From assembly GCA_024401275.1 (NCBI GenBank), contig JAKSLJ010000007.1, positions 1-64,000 on the forward strand: a DNA stretch of 64,000 nucleotides, written 5' to 3'. Both the position numbers and the translations under genes were made by a program. The notes under the pieces are model-generated. The model was not told the DNA's origin, searched no databases, and saw only the letters and a list, made by a program, of their open reading frames with translations. The stretch's first letter is position 1, and each line of letters starts with the position of its first letter. The stretch is from Bacteroidaceae bacterium (lineage in GTDB: Bacteria > Bacteroidota > Bacteroidia > Bacteroidales > Bacteroidaceae). Shown piece by piece: positions 24,272 to 33,694 of this stretch.

Positions 24272-25666
24272 ATGTATAAGAGAAGACAGACAATAGAGGT
24301 GCAGATTGGCAATACTCCGCTTGGTGGAAACAATCCCATCAGAGTACAATCCATGACAACAACCTCAACAATGGACACGGAAGGCTCGGCTCAGCAGGCA
24401 AAACGCATTGTCGAAGCTGGCGGAGAATATGTCAGATTGACCACTCAAGGCAGTCGTGAGGCAGAGAATCTTACTCCTATTCACGATCGCTTGAAGGAAC
24501 TCGGCATAAATGTTCCGCTCGTTGCCGATGTCCACTTCAATCCGGCTGTTGCTGATGTTGCAGCACTTCATACGGAGAAAGTTCGCGTTAATCCTGGCAA
24601 TTATATTGATCCTGCTCGCACTTTCAAGCAGCTTGAATATACGGAAGAAGAATACAAGGCAGAACTTCAGCGACTAGAAGACCGCTTTGTGCCTTTCCTC
24701 TGTTCTTGCAAAGAGCATAATACTGCCGTTAGAATCGGCGTAAACCATGGTTCTCTATCTGATAGAATCATGTCTCATTATGGCGATACGCCAGAAGGAA
24801 TCGTCGAGAGCTGCATGGAATTCCTCCGCATCTGCGTTAAGGAAAACTTCATGAATGTGGTTATTTCCATTAAGGCGAGCAATACTGTCGTGATGGTTCG
24901 TTCAGTTCGTTTGCTCGTTAAGCAAATGGAAAAGGAAGGCATGAAGTTCCCGCTTCACCTTGGAGTTACCGAAGCTGGCGAAGGTGAGGACGGAAGAATC
25001 AAGAGTGCCGTTGGTATCGGAGCTTTGCTGACAGAAGGCATTGGCGACACAATCCGCGTTTCTCTTTCCGAAGAACCTGAAGCAGAGATTCCTGTTGCCA
25101 AGAAACTCGTGGAGATGATTGCCACTTGTGCAGAACTTCGTCAGAAGGCAAAAGACAGCATAAAGAATGACAAGATCACACTCTCTCTTGAAGAAGAAAC
25201 AGAAATAGAAAGCTTGCAGCTGAAGGCTGCCATGACTGTTGGAGCTTTGCTGATAGATGGCGAAGCTCATGAACTTGAGATTCTTTCTCCGAATTTCTCT
25301 TCCGAGACACTCAAGAACCTTGCTGATTCCATTCTTCAGGCTGCACGAGTGAAGTTCACAAAGACAGAGTACATCTCATGTCCAGGATGTGGCAGAACGC
25401 TCTATAACCTACAGGAAACTATAGCAAAGATAAAGGCTGCCATTAGCGAAAAGGCGGAAACCAATCCAAGATACAAGACCTTGAAAATCGGAATCATGGG
25501 ATGTATCGTAAACGGACCTGGCGAAATGGCTGATGCCGACTACGGTTATGTAGGTGCTGGTCGCGGAAAAATATCTCTCTACAAGCAGAAGGAATGCATC
25601 ATGAAGAATATTCCAGAGGAAGATGCCGTAGAGAAACTACTTGAATTTATTGAAAATGATAACTGA
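24272..25666 (+). CDS. ispG: 4-hydroxy-3-methylbut-2-enyl diphosphate synthase
   Basis: The 464-residue protein carries out the sixth step of the MEP pathway, reducing MEcPP to HMBPP with a [4Fe-4S] cluster. The N-terminal TIM barrel starts RRQTIEVQIGNTPLGG. The C-terminal cluster domain has ISCPGCGRTL (two cysteines near residue 373) and IGIMGCIVNGPGEMADADYGYVG (third cysteine near residue 412). The length lies between the short bacterial form (about 370) and the long form with an extra middle domain (about 600 or more), which I recall as usual in Bacteroidetes. The middle segment here (about 280-370, with AAMTVGALLIDG) looks like a shortened version of that domain. The ATG at 24272 is preferred over a TTG six bases upstream. 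It overlaps the next gene by 11 bases. Confidence 0.93.
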   Translation: MYKRRQTIEVQIGNTPLGGNNPIRVQSMTTTSTMDTEGSAQQAKRIVEAGGEYVRLTTQGSREAENLTPIHDRLKELGINVPLVADVHFNPAVADVAALHTEKVRVNPGNYIDPARTFKQLEYTEEEYKAELQRLEDRFVPFLCSCKEHNTAVRIGVNHGSLSDRIMSHYGDTPEGIVESCMEFLRICVKENFMNVVISIKASNTVVMVRSVRLLVKQMEKEGMKFPLHLGVTEAGEGEDGRIKSAVGIGALLTEGIGDTIRVSLSEEPEAEIPVAKKLVEMIATCAELRQKAKDSIKNDKITLSLEEETEIESLQLKAAMTVGALLIDGEAHELEILSPNFSSETLKNLADSILQAARVKFTKTEYISCPGCGRTLYNLQETIAKIKAAISEKAETNPRYKTLKIGIMGCIVNGPGEMADADYGYVGAGRGKISLYKQKECIMKNIPEEDAVEKLLEFIENDN

Positions 25667-27161
25667 AATAGCCAAGCTGGCGTTCTTACCTCGTCAGCGT
25701 GATCTTGAACGACATAACAACTTCGGAGCCGAACTTCAACAGAAGGCACTTCGCTATCTCGTGGATCGTGCCAAGGATACGCTCTACGGAACGCAGCATA
25801 ATTTTGCAAACATCCACACATACGAGGATTTTGTGAAGAATGTGCCGGTGAACACTTACGAGGAAGTCAAGGACTTTATTGACAGAATGCGTCGTGGAGA
25901 ACATGACATCCTTTGGCCTGGACAGGTTAAGTGGTACGCAAAGTCATCTGGCACAACAAACGACAAGAGCAAGTTCATTCCGGTTTCCAACGAAGGACTT
26001 CAGAAGATTCACTATGCCGGAGGCTTCGATGCCGTTGCTCTTTACCTGATGTCAAATCCAAAGAGTAAGATTTTTGACGGAAGAGCCATGATTCTCGGAG
26101 GCTCTCACGCGCCAAACTATAATCTGCCAAACTCTCTTGTAGGCGACCTTTCTGCCATTCTTATTGAAAACATCAATCCGTTGGCAAATATGGTTCGCGT
26201 GCCAAAGAAGAAGACTGCCCTTATTTCCGACTTTGAGGTTAAGCGACAAATAATTGCAGCCGAGACGATGACGAAAAATGTAACCAATCTTTCTGGCGTA
26301 CCTTCTTGGATGCTCTCTGTTCTTACCGTCATAATGGAAAAGACGGGAAAGACTCATCTTGAGGAAGTTTGGCCAAATCTTGAGGTGTTCTTCCATGGTG
26401 GTGTTGCTTTCACGCCTTATCGTGAGCAATATAAGCAACTCATCACAAAGCCAGATATGCACTATATGGAAACATATAATGCTTCGGAAGGATTCTTCGG
26501 TTTGCAGAGCGATTTGACTGATCCAGCCATGCTTCTTATGCTCGATTACGGCGTGTTCTATGAGTTCATGCCTATGAGTGAATTCGGCAAGGAGAATCCA
26601 ACTATAGTTCCGCTTTGGGGCGTTGAGCCGGGAGTAAACTACGCTATGCTCATTTCTACTTCTTGCGGATTGTGGCGTTACATGATAGGCGATACTGTAA
26701 AGTTCACGCAGACAAATCCTTATAAGTTCATAATTACAGGTCGCACAAAGCACTTCATAAATGCTTTCGGCGAAGAACTTGTTGTGGATAATGCTGAGCA
26801 AGGCTTGAAATTTGCTTGCGAAAAAACTGGCGCTCAGGTGCTTGAATATACCGCTGCTCCTGTCTTCATGGACGCAAATGCAAAGTGCCGCCATCAATGG
26901 ATTTTGGAATTCTCCAAAGAACCGGCTGACTTGCAGGAGTTTGCTGAGCTCTTGGACAAGAAACTCCAGGAGATAAACAGCGATTACGAGGCAAAGCGAT
27001 TTAAGGATATCACGCTCCAGCACCTTGAAATCATAAAAGCAAAGCCTGGACTTTTCAACGACTGGATGAAGTCAAGAGGAAAGCTTGGCGGTCAGAACAA
27101 GGTTCCTCGCCTTTCAAATTCACGAGAATATCTGGAAGGTTTGCTTGCGATGAATGTATAA
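25656..27161 (+). CDS. GH3 auxin-responsive-promoter family adenylating enzyme
   Basis: The 501-residue protein belongs to the GH3 family, best known as plant acyl-acid-amido synthetases; bacterial members are common in Bacteroidetes but their substrates are unknown. The adenylate-forming signature YAKSSGTTNDKSKFIPV is near residue 90, with METYNASEGFFG near residue 268 and the later WRYMIGDTVKF and GRTKHFINAFGEEL blocks. The start ATG lies inside the end of ispG (25656-25666), so the two are translationally coupled. No signal peptide. A role in joining an amino acid or amine to a carboxylic acid is inferred only from the family. Confidence 0.88.
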   Translation: MITEIAKLAFLPRQRDLERHNNFGAELQQKALRYLVDRAKDTLYGTQHNFANIHTYEDFVKNVPVNTYEEVKDFIDRMRRGEHDILWPGQVKWYAKSSGTTNDKSKFIPVSNEGLQKIHYAGGFDAVALYLMSNPKSKIFDGRAMILGGSHAPNYNLPNSLVGDLSAILIENINPLANMVRVPKKKTALISDFEVKRQIIAAETMTKNVTNLSGVPSWMLSVLTVIMEKTGKTHLEEVWPNLEVFFHGGVAFTPYREQYKQLITKPDMHYMETYNASEGFFGLQSDLTDPAMLLMLDYGVFYEFMPMSEFGKENPTIVPLWGVEPGVNYAMLISTSCGLWRYMIGDTVKFTQTNPYKFIITGRTKHFINAFGEELVVDNAEQGLKFACEKTGAQVLEYTAAPVFMDANAKCRHQWILEFSKEPADLQEFAELLDKKLQEINSDYEAKRFKDITLQHLEIIKAKPGLFNDWMKSRGKLGGQNKVPRLSNSREYLEGLLAMNV

Positions 27162-27200
27162 TATTTCTGTTGATTCGTTTTTTTGAAATCACGATTATAA

Positions 27201-29243
27201 ATGAATAAGAATAACTTAAATAAGAGTTTCTACTTGCTCCTACTTGCGATTGTGGCGCTTATTGTTGCTTCATGTGCGAGAATGGGAAGTCCTGATGGCG
27301 GTTGGTACGACGAAGAACCACCTTATGTTTTGGCTACTTCGCCTATGGAGAATGCCATAAACTTTGACGGAAATCGTGTGTATCTCCTATTTAATGAATA
27401 CATTAAGTTGGAAAATGCGCAGGAGAAGGTCGTCGTTTCGCCACCACAGTTGGAACAGCCAGAGATAAAACTTCAAGGAAACAGAATACGTATTGAGTTG
27501 AAAGACTCATTGTTGCCAGGTCAGACATACACGATTGACTTCTCGGATTGCATTTCGGACAACAACGAAGGCAACCCGATGGGCAACTATACCTTCACAT
27601 TCTCTACCGGCGATCACATCGATACGATGGAGGTTTCAGGTAGTGTTATTGATGCGGAAACTTTTGAACCGATAAAAGGTGCGCTTGTAGGACTTTACGA
27701 AAATGACCTCTTTGAACAGGAAAAAAACGACTCGCTTTCATTGGTAAAGGGTGACACAATCTTCCGTACTCAGGCGATGATTCGAGTTTCTCGTTCAGAC
27801 GATAAAGGACATTTTAATATAAAAGGTGTTGCACGCGACAAGAAATATCGCATCTTTGCTCTTGAAGACATGGATGGCGACTTGAAGTATTCTCAGAAAT
27901 CAGAAGGTCTAGCATTCACCGACAGAATCATTTCGCCAGATTGTTATCCAGACACCCGTCTTGATACCATCTGGCTTGATGCTTTGCGAATCAAGGATTT
28001 GGTAAGAGTTCCTTATACGCACTTTACTCCTGACGACATTGTGTTGAGAATGTTCAAGGAAAAGATGACTGAGCGTCATTTGGTGAAAACTGAGCGAAAG
28101 AACCCTGAAATGCTTGGCGTTTTCTTTACTTATGGTCATGAATATCTACCTTCTTTCCGTCCTTTGAACTTTGAGGCAGAGGCAGGAATAGACTATCTCG
28201 TTGAGTCAAACCTCGACAAAGATTCCATAACTTACTGGCTTTCAGACAGTCTTCTCATCAATAACGACTCCCTTACAGTTGAGCTTGGCTATTTTGAAAC
28301 CGACACTACTGGCACTCTTGTACAGAAGATAGACACTTTCATGTTTACTCCAAAGCTGGGGTATGAGAAGCGCCAGAAGATTCAGGAAGAGGAATACAAG
28401 AAATGGCAGAAAGCTCAAGAGAAAGTGAAGAAGAAGGGCGGAATGTATCAGACGGAATATCCGCGTAAGGCTCTTGAAGTAAAATGGAATGGAACCGGAA
28501 CCGTCAGTCCTGACAATCGTATTACATTCTCTTCGCCATCGCCTGTTGCGCTTATTGACACGACAAAGTTCCATCTTATGCAGATGGTTGATACCGTCTG
28601 GCAAGACAAGCCGTTTGTCATAGAGAAAGACTCTGTCATTAATCGACTTTACCACATTGTAACTGAGTTCAATGAGAAGGAAGAATATAAACTCCTGGTT
28701 GACTCCTTTGCCATTCGCGATGTTTACGACCAGCTTTCAAATGCCTATTCCGGTTCTATAAAGATAGGCGAAGCTGATAATTACGGTCGTCTTATCGTGA
28801 ATCTTGAAGGCGTAAGCGGCAAGCAATTTGTCGTTCAGTTGTTAACAAGTGGTGGCGATAAGGTCTTCAGACAGATTATTTCGGAAAAGAATCGCATAGA
28901 GTTCAAATATCTGAAAGCAGGCGATTACTACCTCAGGCTGCTTATAGACGACGATGGCGACGGTAAGTTCACGACAGGACTTTACGAAGAAAACCGACAG
29001 CCCGAGGCAGTTTACTTCTATAGTGAAAAAATTGAGGTAAAGGAGAAGTGGGACAAGACTATCTCATGGAATCCGAATAACACTCGTCTTGACAAGCAGA
29101 AACCTCAGGCCATTATCAAGCAGAAGGGCGAAAAAAAGAGGCAGCGCAGTAACCGCAATATGGATCGTGCCCGCAAGATGGGATTGAAGTTCCTCCCTAA
29201 CGGCACTCCTGTAACGGAAGATCCTAAAGAAAACAAGCGTTAA
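27201..29243 (+). CDS. Large lipoprotein with N-terminal bacterial Ig-like domain
   Basis: The 680-residue protein has a lipoprotein signal peptide with lipobox VASC (Cys25). Just after it comes an Ig-like domain (about 40-135: PPYVLATSPMENAINF to YTFTFSTGD) of the kind found in many Bacteroidetes surface proteins. A carboxypeptidase-regulatory-like region follows (about 145-215: VSGSVIDAETFEPIKGALVGLYEN). The rest is beta-rich with a final basic tail (RQRSNRNMDRARKMG). Orthologues are widely conserved in the phylum, but the function is unknown; the position between metabolic genes and a DUF3108 protein gives little clue. It is 39 bases after the GH3-family gene. Confidence 0.82.
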   Translation: MNKNNLNKSFYLLLLAIVALIVASCARMGSPDGGWYDEEPPYVLATSPMENAINFDGNRVYLLFNEYIKLENAQEKVVVSPPQLEQPEIKLQGNRIRIELKDSLLPGQTYTIDFSDCISDNNEGNPMGNYTFTFSTGDHIDTMEVSGSVIDAETFEPIKGALVGLYENDLFEQEKNDSLSLVKGDTIFRTQAMIRVSRSDDKGHFNIKGVARDKKYRIFALEDMDGDLKYSQKSEGLAFTDRIISPDCYPDTRLDTIWLDALRIKDLVRVPYTHFTPDDIVLRMFKEKMTERHLVKTERKNPEMLGVFFTYGHEYLPSFRPLNFEAEAGIDYLVESNLDKDSITYWLSDSLLINNDSLTVELGYFETDTTGTLVQKIDTFMFTPKLGYEKRQKIQEEEYKKWQKAQEKVKKKGGMYQTEYPRKALEVKWNGTGTVSPDNRITFSSPSPVALIDTTKFHLMQMVDTVWQDKPFVIEKDSVINRLYHIVTEFNEKEEYKLLVDSFAIRDVYDQLSNAYSGSIKIGEADNYGRLIVNLEGVSGKQFVVQLLTSGGDKVFRQIISEKNRIEFKYLKAGDYYLRLLIDDDGDGKFTTGLYEENRQPEAVYFYSEKIEVKEKWDKTISWNPNNTRLDKQKPQAIIKQKGEKKRQRSNRNMDRARKMGLKFLPNGTPVTEDPKENKR

Positions 29244-29334
29244 TGATTCATAAAGAATATTAAAAAACAGGCAATTCCATTGTTACGCAACATAAAAATA
29301 TCTTTCAAACAATACAAACATAATTATTAATAAC

Positions 29335-30117
29335 ATGAAAAGAATACTATTGCTCATCAACATTTGCCTCGTAATGGCAATTTCTGCAAATGCTCAATGT
29401 ACATTAAAGAATACCGCGTTTACAGGCGGAGAGGTACTTTCTTACAATCTCTACTTCAACTGGCAGTTCATCTGGGTAAAGGCAGGTACTGCAACCATGT
29501 CTATCTCCAACTCAAACTATAAGGGAAAACCAGCTTACAAGGCAAGTCTTGTAACACGCGGAAGTAGCAAGGCTGATAAACTGTTCCTCCTTCGTGACAC
29601 ACTTTCATGCTACACAGGACAAGACCTTACTCCGCTCTACTTCCGCAAGGGTGCTAGAGAAGGCAAGCGATATACCGTTGATGAGGTTTGGTACAACTAT
29701 TCTGGTGGTCACACAAATCTTACTCAGCATTTCCTCAACAAAGACGGCAAGCTTCTCAAGACTTCAAAGTCGTTCAGCGAGTGCGTTGTTGATATGATGA
29801 GCATGTTCCTTCGTGCAAGAAACCTCACTAATGACGGTTGGAAGAAAGGTTCTGAGATTAAGTTCAAACTCGTTGATGGTGACGGCTATGACCAGAGCCG
29901 ACTTCTTTATCACGGAAAATCAACGGTCAAGGCAGACGACAAGAAGAAGTATGAATGTCTTGAACTCTCATTCATGATTATCAAGGACGGAAAATGGAAG
30001 GAAATCTGCCGTCTGTTTGTTACAGATGATGCCAACCATGTTCCAGTACGCCTTGACATGAATCTCAACTTCGGAACTGCTAAGGCATATCTTACTTCCA
30101 TGAAGGGAGTCAAATAG
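29335..30117 (+). CDS. Exported DUF3108 protein
   Basis: The 260-residue protein has a clear signal peptide (MKRILLLINICLVMAISANAQ) and a DUF3108 domain through most of its length: GEVLSYNLYFNWQFIWVKAG near residue 32 is the typical start. Such proteins are predicted to form periplasmic or outer-membrane-associated beta structures; their function is not known. It is 91 bases after the Ig-like lipoprotein gene, and the two often occur together in related genomes as far as I recall. Confidence 0.85.
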   Translation: MKRILLLINICLVMAISANAQCTLKNTAFTGGEVLSYNLYFNWQFIWVKAGTATMSISNSNYKGKPAYKASLVTRGSSKADKLFLLRDTLSCYTGQDLTPLYFRKGAREGKRYTVDEVWYNYSGGHTNLTQHFLNKDGKLLKTSKSFSECVVDMMSMFLRARNLTNDGWKKGSEIKFKLVDGDGYDQSRLLYHGKSTVKADDKKKYECLELSFMIIKDGKWKEICRLFVTDDANHVPVRLDMNLNFGTAKAYLTSMKGVK

Positions 30118-30120
30118 ATT

Positions 30121-30184
30121 TAATTGATAATGGATAATTGATAATTACACAAATCGTCTAATCGTCAAATCATCAAATCGTCTA
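30121..30184 (+). repeat. Short AT-rich tandem repeats before miaB
   Basis: Two runs of imperfect short repeats: GATAATGGATAATTGATAATT and an AATCGTCTAATCGTCAAATC type. The last unit (TCTAATG) supplies the miaB start codon. No promoter box is visible in this gap. Confidence 0.6.
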
Positions 30185-31495
30185 ATGAAAAAGCTTTTTA
30201 TCGAAACATACGGCTGTCAGATGAATGTGGCAGATAGCGAGGTTGTCGCTTCTGTCATGAAGATGGCCGACTATGAACTTTGCGACAGCGTGGAAGAGGC
30301 AGATGCTGTTTTCCTCAACACTTGCTCTGTGCGTGATAATGCAGAGCAGAAGATTTTCCATCGTCTCGATGCACTCAATAACCTGAACAAGAAAGGAAAG
30401 AAGAAGATTCTCGGCGTGCTTGGCTGTATGGCTGAGCGCGTGCAGGAAGATTTGCTGAACAATCATCATGCAGACCTCGTGGCAGGTCCTGACTCATACC
30501 TTTCTCTTCCTGACCTTATCGCTCAATGTGAGCTTGGACAAAAGGCAATAAACATCAACCTTTCAACTTCTGAGACATACAAGGACATCGTGCCTCAGCG
30601 CATTACTCACGGCAAGAACTTCAGCGGTTTCGTAAGCATTATGCGTGGTTGCAACAACTTCTGCCACTATTGCATCGTGCCTTATACTCGCGGTCGTGAG
30701 CGTTCTCGTGAGGTTGACAGCATTATTCGCGAGTGTGTTGACCTGCGCGATCGTGGCTTCAAGGAAGTTACACTTCTCGGCCAGAATGTCAATTCCTATA
30801 ACTACGAAGGACTCACTTTCCCGGAATTGCTTAGAAAGGTAGCACATGCTGTTCCAGAGATGCGTATTCGTTTTACGACTTCTCATCCAAAGGACATGAG
30901 CGACGAAACTCTCCATGTCATAGCAGAAGAACCAAATGTCTGCAAGCAAATACATCTTCCAGTGCAGAGTGGCTCAAACAATATCCTGAAGCTCATGAAC
31001 CGCAAATACACTCGTGAGTGGTATCTTGAGCGCGTAGCAGCCATCCGTCGCATTATTCCTGATTGCGGATTGACTACAGATGTTTTTGTGGGTTATCACA
31101 ATGAGACAGAGGAAGACCATCAGCTTACGCTTTCGCTTATGCGTGAGGTTGGCTACGACTCCGCATTCATGTTCAAGTATAGCGAGCGTCCTGGCACATA
31201 CGCTTCAAAGCATCTTCCGGACAACATTGCAGAAGAAGAGAAACTCCGTCGCCTTGACGAACTTATTGCTCTTCAGACAAAGATTTCAGCTGAGCGCAAC
31301 AAAGCTGAGATAGGCAAGATATACCAGATTCTCGTGGAGGGCAGAAGCAAGCGAAGCAGTGAGCAGCTCTTCGGTCGTACGGAGCAGAACAAGGTTGTAG
31401 TCTTCGATCGCGGAAAACATCACGTCGGCGAATATCTCATGGCAAAGATTACAGGCTCTTCAAGTGCAACACTTCTTGGCGAGATAGTAGAATAA
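30185..31495 (+). CDS. miaB: tRNA-2-methylthio-N6-dimethylallyladenosine synthase
   Basis: The 436-residue protein is a radical-SAM methylthiotransferase that modifies A37 of tRNAs reading UNN codons. The N-terminal domain has three cluster cysteines (in ETYGCQMN, NTCSVRD and LGCMAE). The radical-SAM motif CNNFCHYC lies at residues 156-163. A C-terminal TRAM domain covers about residues 375-436. The MiaB subclass fits better than MtaB or RimO because of the motif spacing and the RGRERSREV segment after the radical-SAM cysteines. The start codon sits in a tandem-repeat tract. Confidence 0.95.
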   Translation: MKKLFIETYGCQMNVADSEVVASVMKMADYELCDSVEEADAVFLNTCSVRDNAEQKIFHRLDALNNLNKKGKKKILGVLGCMAERVQEDLLNNHHADLVAGPDSYLSLPDLIAQCELGQKAININLSTSETYKDIVPQRITHGKNFSGFVSIMRGCNNFCHYCIVPYTRGRERSREVDSIIRECVDLRDRGFKEVTLLGQNVNSYNYEGLTFPELLRKVAHAVPEMRIRFTTSHPKDMSDETLHVIAEEPNVCKQIHLPVQSGSNNILKLMNRKYTREWYLERVAAIRRIIPDCGLTTDVFVGYHNETEEDHQLTLSLMREVGYDSAFMFKYSERPGTYASKHLPDNIAEEEKLRRLDELIALQTKISAERNKAEIGKIYQILVEGRSKRSSEQLFGRTEQNKVVVFDRGKHHVGEYLMAKITGSSSATLLGEIVE

Positions 31496-31510
31496 TAGAT
31501 TGGTATATAT

Positions 31511-32055
31511 ATACATTTTTTGCGGACGGACGGACGGACGCTTTGCGCCCCATGTTAGCAAAACCACCCATTCTCCTTACACTTTGCATTCCCACATCCC
31601 GATTTCCTTGCCTTATAATGTATGCGCGCGTAAGTGTGCGCAAATAATAAAAACTCGTTGAGATATAACTACCTGATAATCAGCTACCATTATAGTCTAA
31701 GCACGATAATATTGCCGAAAAATGGAATATTTTACGCATTTTCGGGCTTGATTTTGCATTAAAACTCCCCGGGAAACATATCAAAACTCCCTGCGAAGTT
31801 ACACAAAACAGACTGCAAAATGGAAACGACGCTTCCAGGCGTCGTTATTTGTCGAGAAATGATGTCTTTGAAGGTTGTTTTTCGTCTAGATGGGACATGA
31901 ATTCCTACAACTAGAAATCTCATTATGTAAGTTCTAGACTAAATAAACTTACACTTTGCTACACTATGTTCCAGTCCTCAATAGGTCCTTCTAGAGTAAA
32001 TCCGAAATCTCAAGCTGCGTTTCTTGTGCAAAAGCGTCCGTCCGCAAAAAATGTA
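31511..32055. mobile_element. Non-coding element with terminal inverted repeats, MITE-like
   Basis: ATACATTTTTTGCGGACGGA at 31511-31530 is matched in inverted form near 32034-32055 (CGTCCGTCCGCAAAAAATGT). The left arm carries two extra GACG units, and both arms continue into CTTTGCG or CTTTTGC. About 500 bases lie between, without a reading frame of note. The interior holds one hairpin of another repeat family (31821-31847). The element fills the whole gap between convergent miaB and mtgA; the right arm ends at the mtgA stop codon. No transposase is present. Confidence 0.55.
31821..31847 (+). repeat. Element D hairpin (GGAAACGACGC family)
   Basis: GGAAACGACGC, a short loop and GGCGTCGTT form a near-perfect hairpin. 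Two related hairpins occur at 53768-53794 and 53848-53876. Confidence 0.6.
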
Positions 32056-32745
32056 TTAGTTACCTAATATATATCCATTATTCTCCAGGAATTTCATACT
32101 GCGGAAAACGCTGTTTGAGCGACGTTGTATGTATGGACCTGGAGATGTTGCGGAGTATTTACGTGGATTCGGTAGGATAGAGGCGAGTGTTGCACACTGC
32201 ATTCTTGTCAGTTCGCTGGCTGAGCAATGCCAGTATTCTTCGGCAGCCGCTTCTATTCCGTAGATACCTTCTCCCATTTCTATGGAGTTAAGATATACCT
32301 CAATGATGCGTTCCTTTGGCCACATAAGTTCGATGAGTGTAGTGAAATATGCCTCGAGACCTTTTCTCAGCCACGAACGACCTGGCCAAAGGAAGATGTT
32401 CTTTGCAGTCTGCTGACTTATTGTACTACCTCCACGAAGTTTTCCACCGTCTTTGTTGCTCTTTGCTGCTTGCTCAATAGCTTTAAGGTCAAAGCCGTGA
32501 TGCTTGACAAAGTTCTGGTCTTCAGCAGCTATGACGGCTGTTGCTGCAAAATATGGCATCTCAGAGATGCTTACCCAAGAATGTTCTAGTTTGACATCTC
32601 TCCCTTCATCAGCCTGCTCTATACAGCGAATAACCATTAATGGCGTAACAAATACAGGGATGAAGCGAACAGCGACAACCCAAAGAATTGTTATTGCGAA
32701 GAACAATACAACGATGTTACGAATTAATTTGAAAATGAATTTCAT
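32056..32745 (-). CDS. mtgA: Monofunctional peptidoglycan glycosyltransferase
   Basis: The 229-residue protein has one N-terminal membrane helix (about 9-29) and a GT51 glycosyltransferase domain that polymerises lipid II into glycan strands in the periplasm. GT51 motifs are visible: AVIAAEDQNFVKHHGFD (with the catalytic glutamate) near residue 73, GGSTISQQTAKNIFLW near residue 107, and KERIIEVYLNSIEMGEGIYGIEAA near residue 150. There is no transpeptidase domain and the length fits MtgA. It lies downstream of the OmpA gene but is separated from it by a strong terminator. Confidence 0.94.
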   Translation of the reverse strand: MKFIFKLIRNIVVLFFAITILWVVAVRFIPVFVTPLMVIRCIEQADEGRDVKLEHSWVSISEMPYFAATAVIAAEDQNFVKHHGFDLKAIEQAAKSNKDGGKLRGGSTISQQTAKNIFLWPGRSWLRKGLEAYFTTLIELMWPKERIIEVYLNSIEMGEGIYGIEAAAEEYWHCSASELTRMQCATLASILPNPRKYSATSPGPYIQRRSNSVFRSMKFLENNGYILGN

Positions 32746-32781
32746 TATTTTCCAGCAAATAAATTGTCTTGAAAAGGTGTG

Positions 32782-32811
32782 AAAAAAGGGCGGGGTTGAA
32801 ATGTCCCGCCC
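32782..32811 (-). terminator. Intrinsic terminator of the OmpA-family gene
   Basis: A 7-bp GC-only stem (GGGCGGG / CCCGCCC) with a 10-base loop is followed on the minus strand by six T. Confidence 0.92.
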
Positions 32812-32863
32812 TCTATTCGTTTACACAACATGAATGCTGTTATGATTGTTTTCTCTATAAAAA

Positions 32864-33565
32864 TTAGAGCTTTCCTGCGTTAGCGTCCTTGATCATCTTC
32901 TCAGAAGCGTAGATGTAGATTTCCACGCGGCGGTTAGCAGCCTTACCTTCAGTAGTTGTGTTGTCAGCAACTGGCTGACGGCTACCGAAACCGAGAACGT
33001 CGCGAATCTGTGAAGAGATACCCTGGCTAGCGAGATACTGAGCAACAGAAGTTGCACGGTTTACAGAAAGAGGATCGTTTACCTTGTCGCTACCTGTAGA
33101 GTCAGTGTGACCATATACAGAGAGATCGCAAGTATTGTAGTGCTGCATAGTCTTAACGAGACGCTGGAGATTGTTCTGAGCAGCTGCGTTGAGATCAGCC
33201 TTAGCTGTTGCGAAGTGGATACCACCATCGTTGAAAGTAATCTTGAGAGCGTCTAGGCCATTAGCGTCCTTAACCTGCTCAATTGTAGCGTTGAGCTGAC
33301 GTTCTGCGAGTTCAGCCTTTACCTTATCCATGTGCTTGCCGATGAGTGCACCTGTTCCTGCACCTACAGCACCACCAATAGCAGCACCGATTGCAGCACC
33401 CTTAGTCTTGTCACCATGACCGCTTACGAGTGTACCAATTACACCACCGAGAAGAGCGCCGCCACCGCCACCGATGAGCGCACCATTACCTGTTGCATTA
33501 CCGCAACCTGTGAGAACTGTTGTGAAGCAAAGAGCTCCAATGATGAAATTAAAAATCTTTTTCAT
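32864..33565 (-). CDS. OmpA-family lipoprotein with glycine-zipper region
   Basis: The 233-residue protein has a lipoprotein signal peptide (lipobox VLTGC, Cys21). A glycine-rich segment (about 26-80; ALIGGGGGALLGGVIG and AAIGAAIGGAVGAGTG) of the glycine-zipper type comes next. The C-terminal OmpA domain (about 110-225) has the peptidoglycan-binding motif YGHTDSTGSDKVNDPLSVNRA and the final AANRRVEIYI. It probably links the outer membrane to peptidoglycan. It has its own -7 box at 33676-33684 and a strong terminator. Confidence 0.93.
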   Translation of the reverse strand: MKKIFNFIIGALCFTTVLTGCGNATGNGALIGGGGGALLGGVIGTLVSGHGDKTKGAAIGAAIGGAVGAGTGALIGKHMDKVKAELAERQLNATIEQVKDANGLDALKITFNDGGIHFATAKADLNAAAQNNLQRLVKTMQHYNTCDLSVYGHTDSTGSDKVNDPLSVNRATSVAQYLASQGISSQIRDVLGFGSRQPVADNTTTEGKAANRRVEIYIYASEKMIKDANAGKL

Positions 33566-33675
33566 AATAATAAAAATAAAGTTTTGCGATTGTATGTGAT
33601 ACTTATATGATACTTGGTTAATGTAAATGTAAAATGATTTTTAAGTCATTATGTTATTTAGTGTTAATTCTGGGG

Positions 33676-33684
33676 GCAAAGTTA
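33676..33684 (-). promoter_or_regulatory. -7 box of the OmpA-family gene
   Basis: TAACTTTGC on the minus strand, about 110 bases before the ATG; the upstream part of this promoter overlaps the 3' end of the ABC permease gene. Confidence 0.55.
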
Positions 33685-33694
33685 AGAAAAAAAA

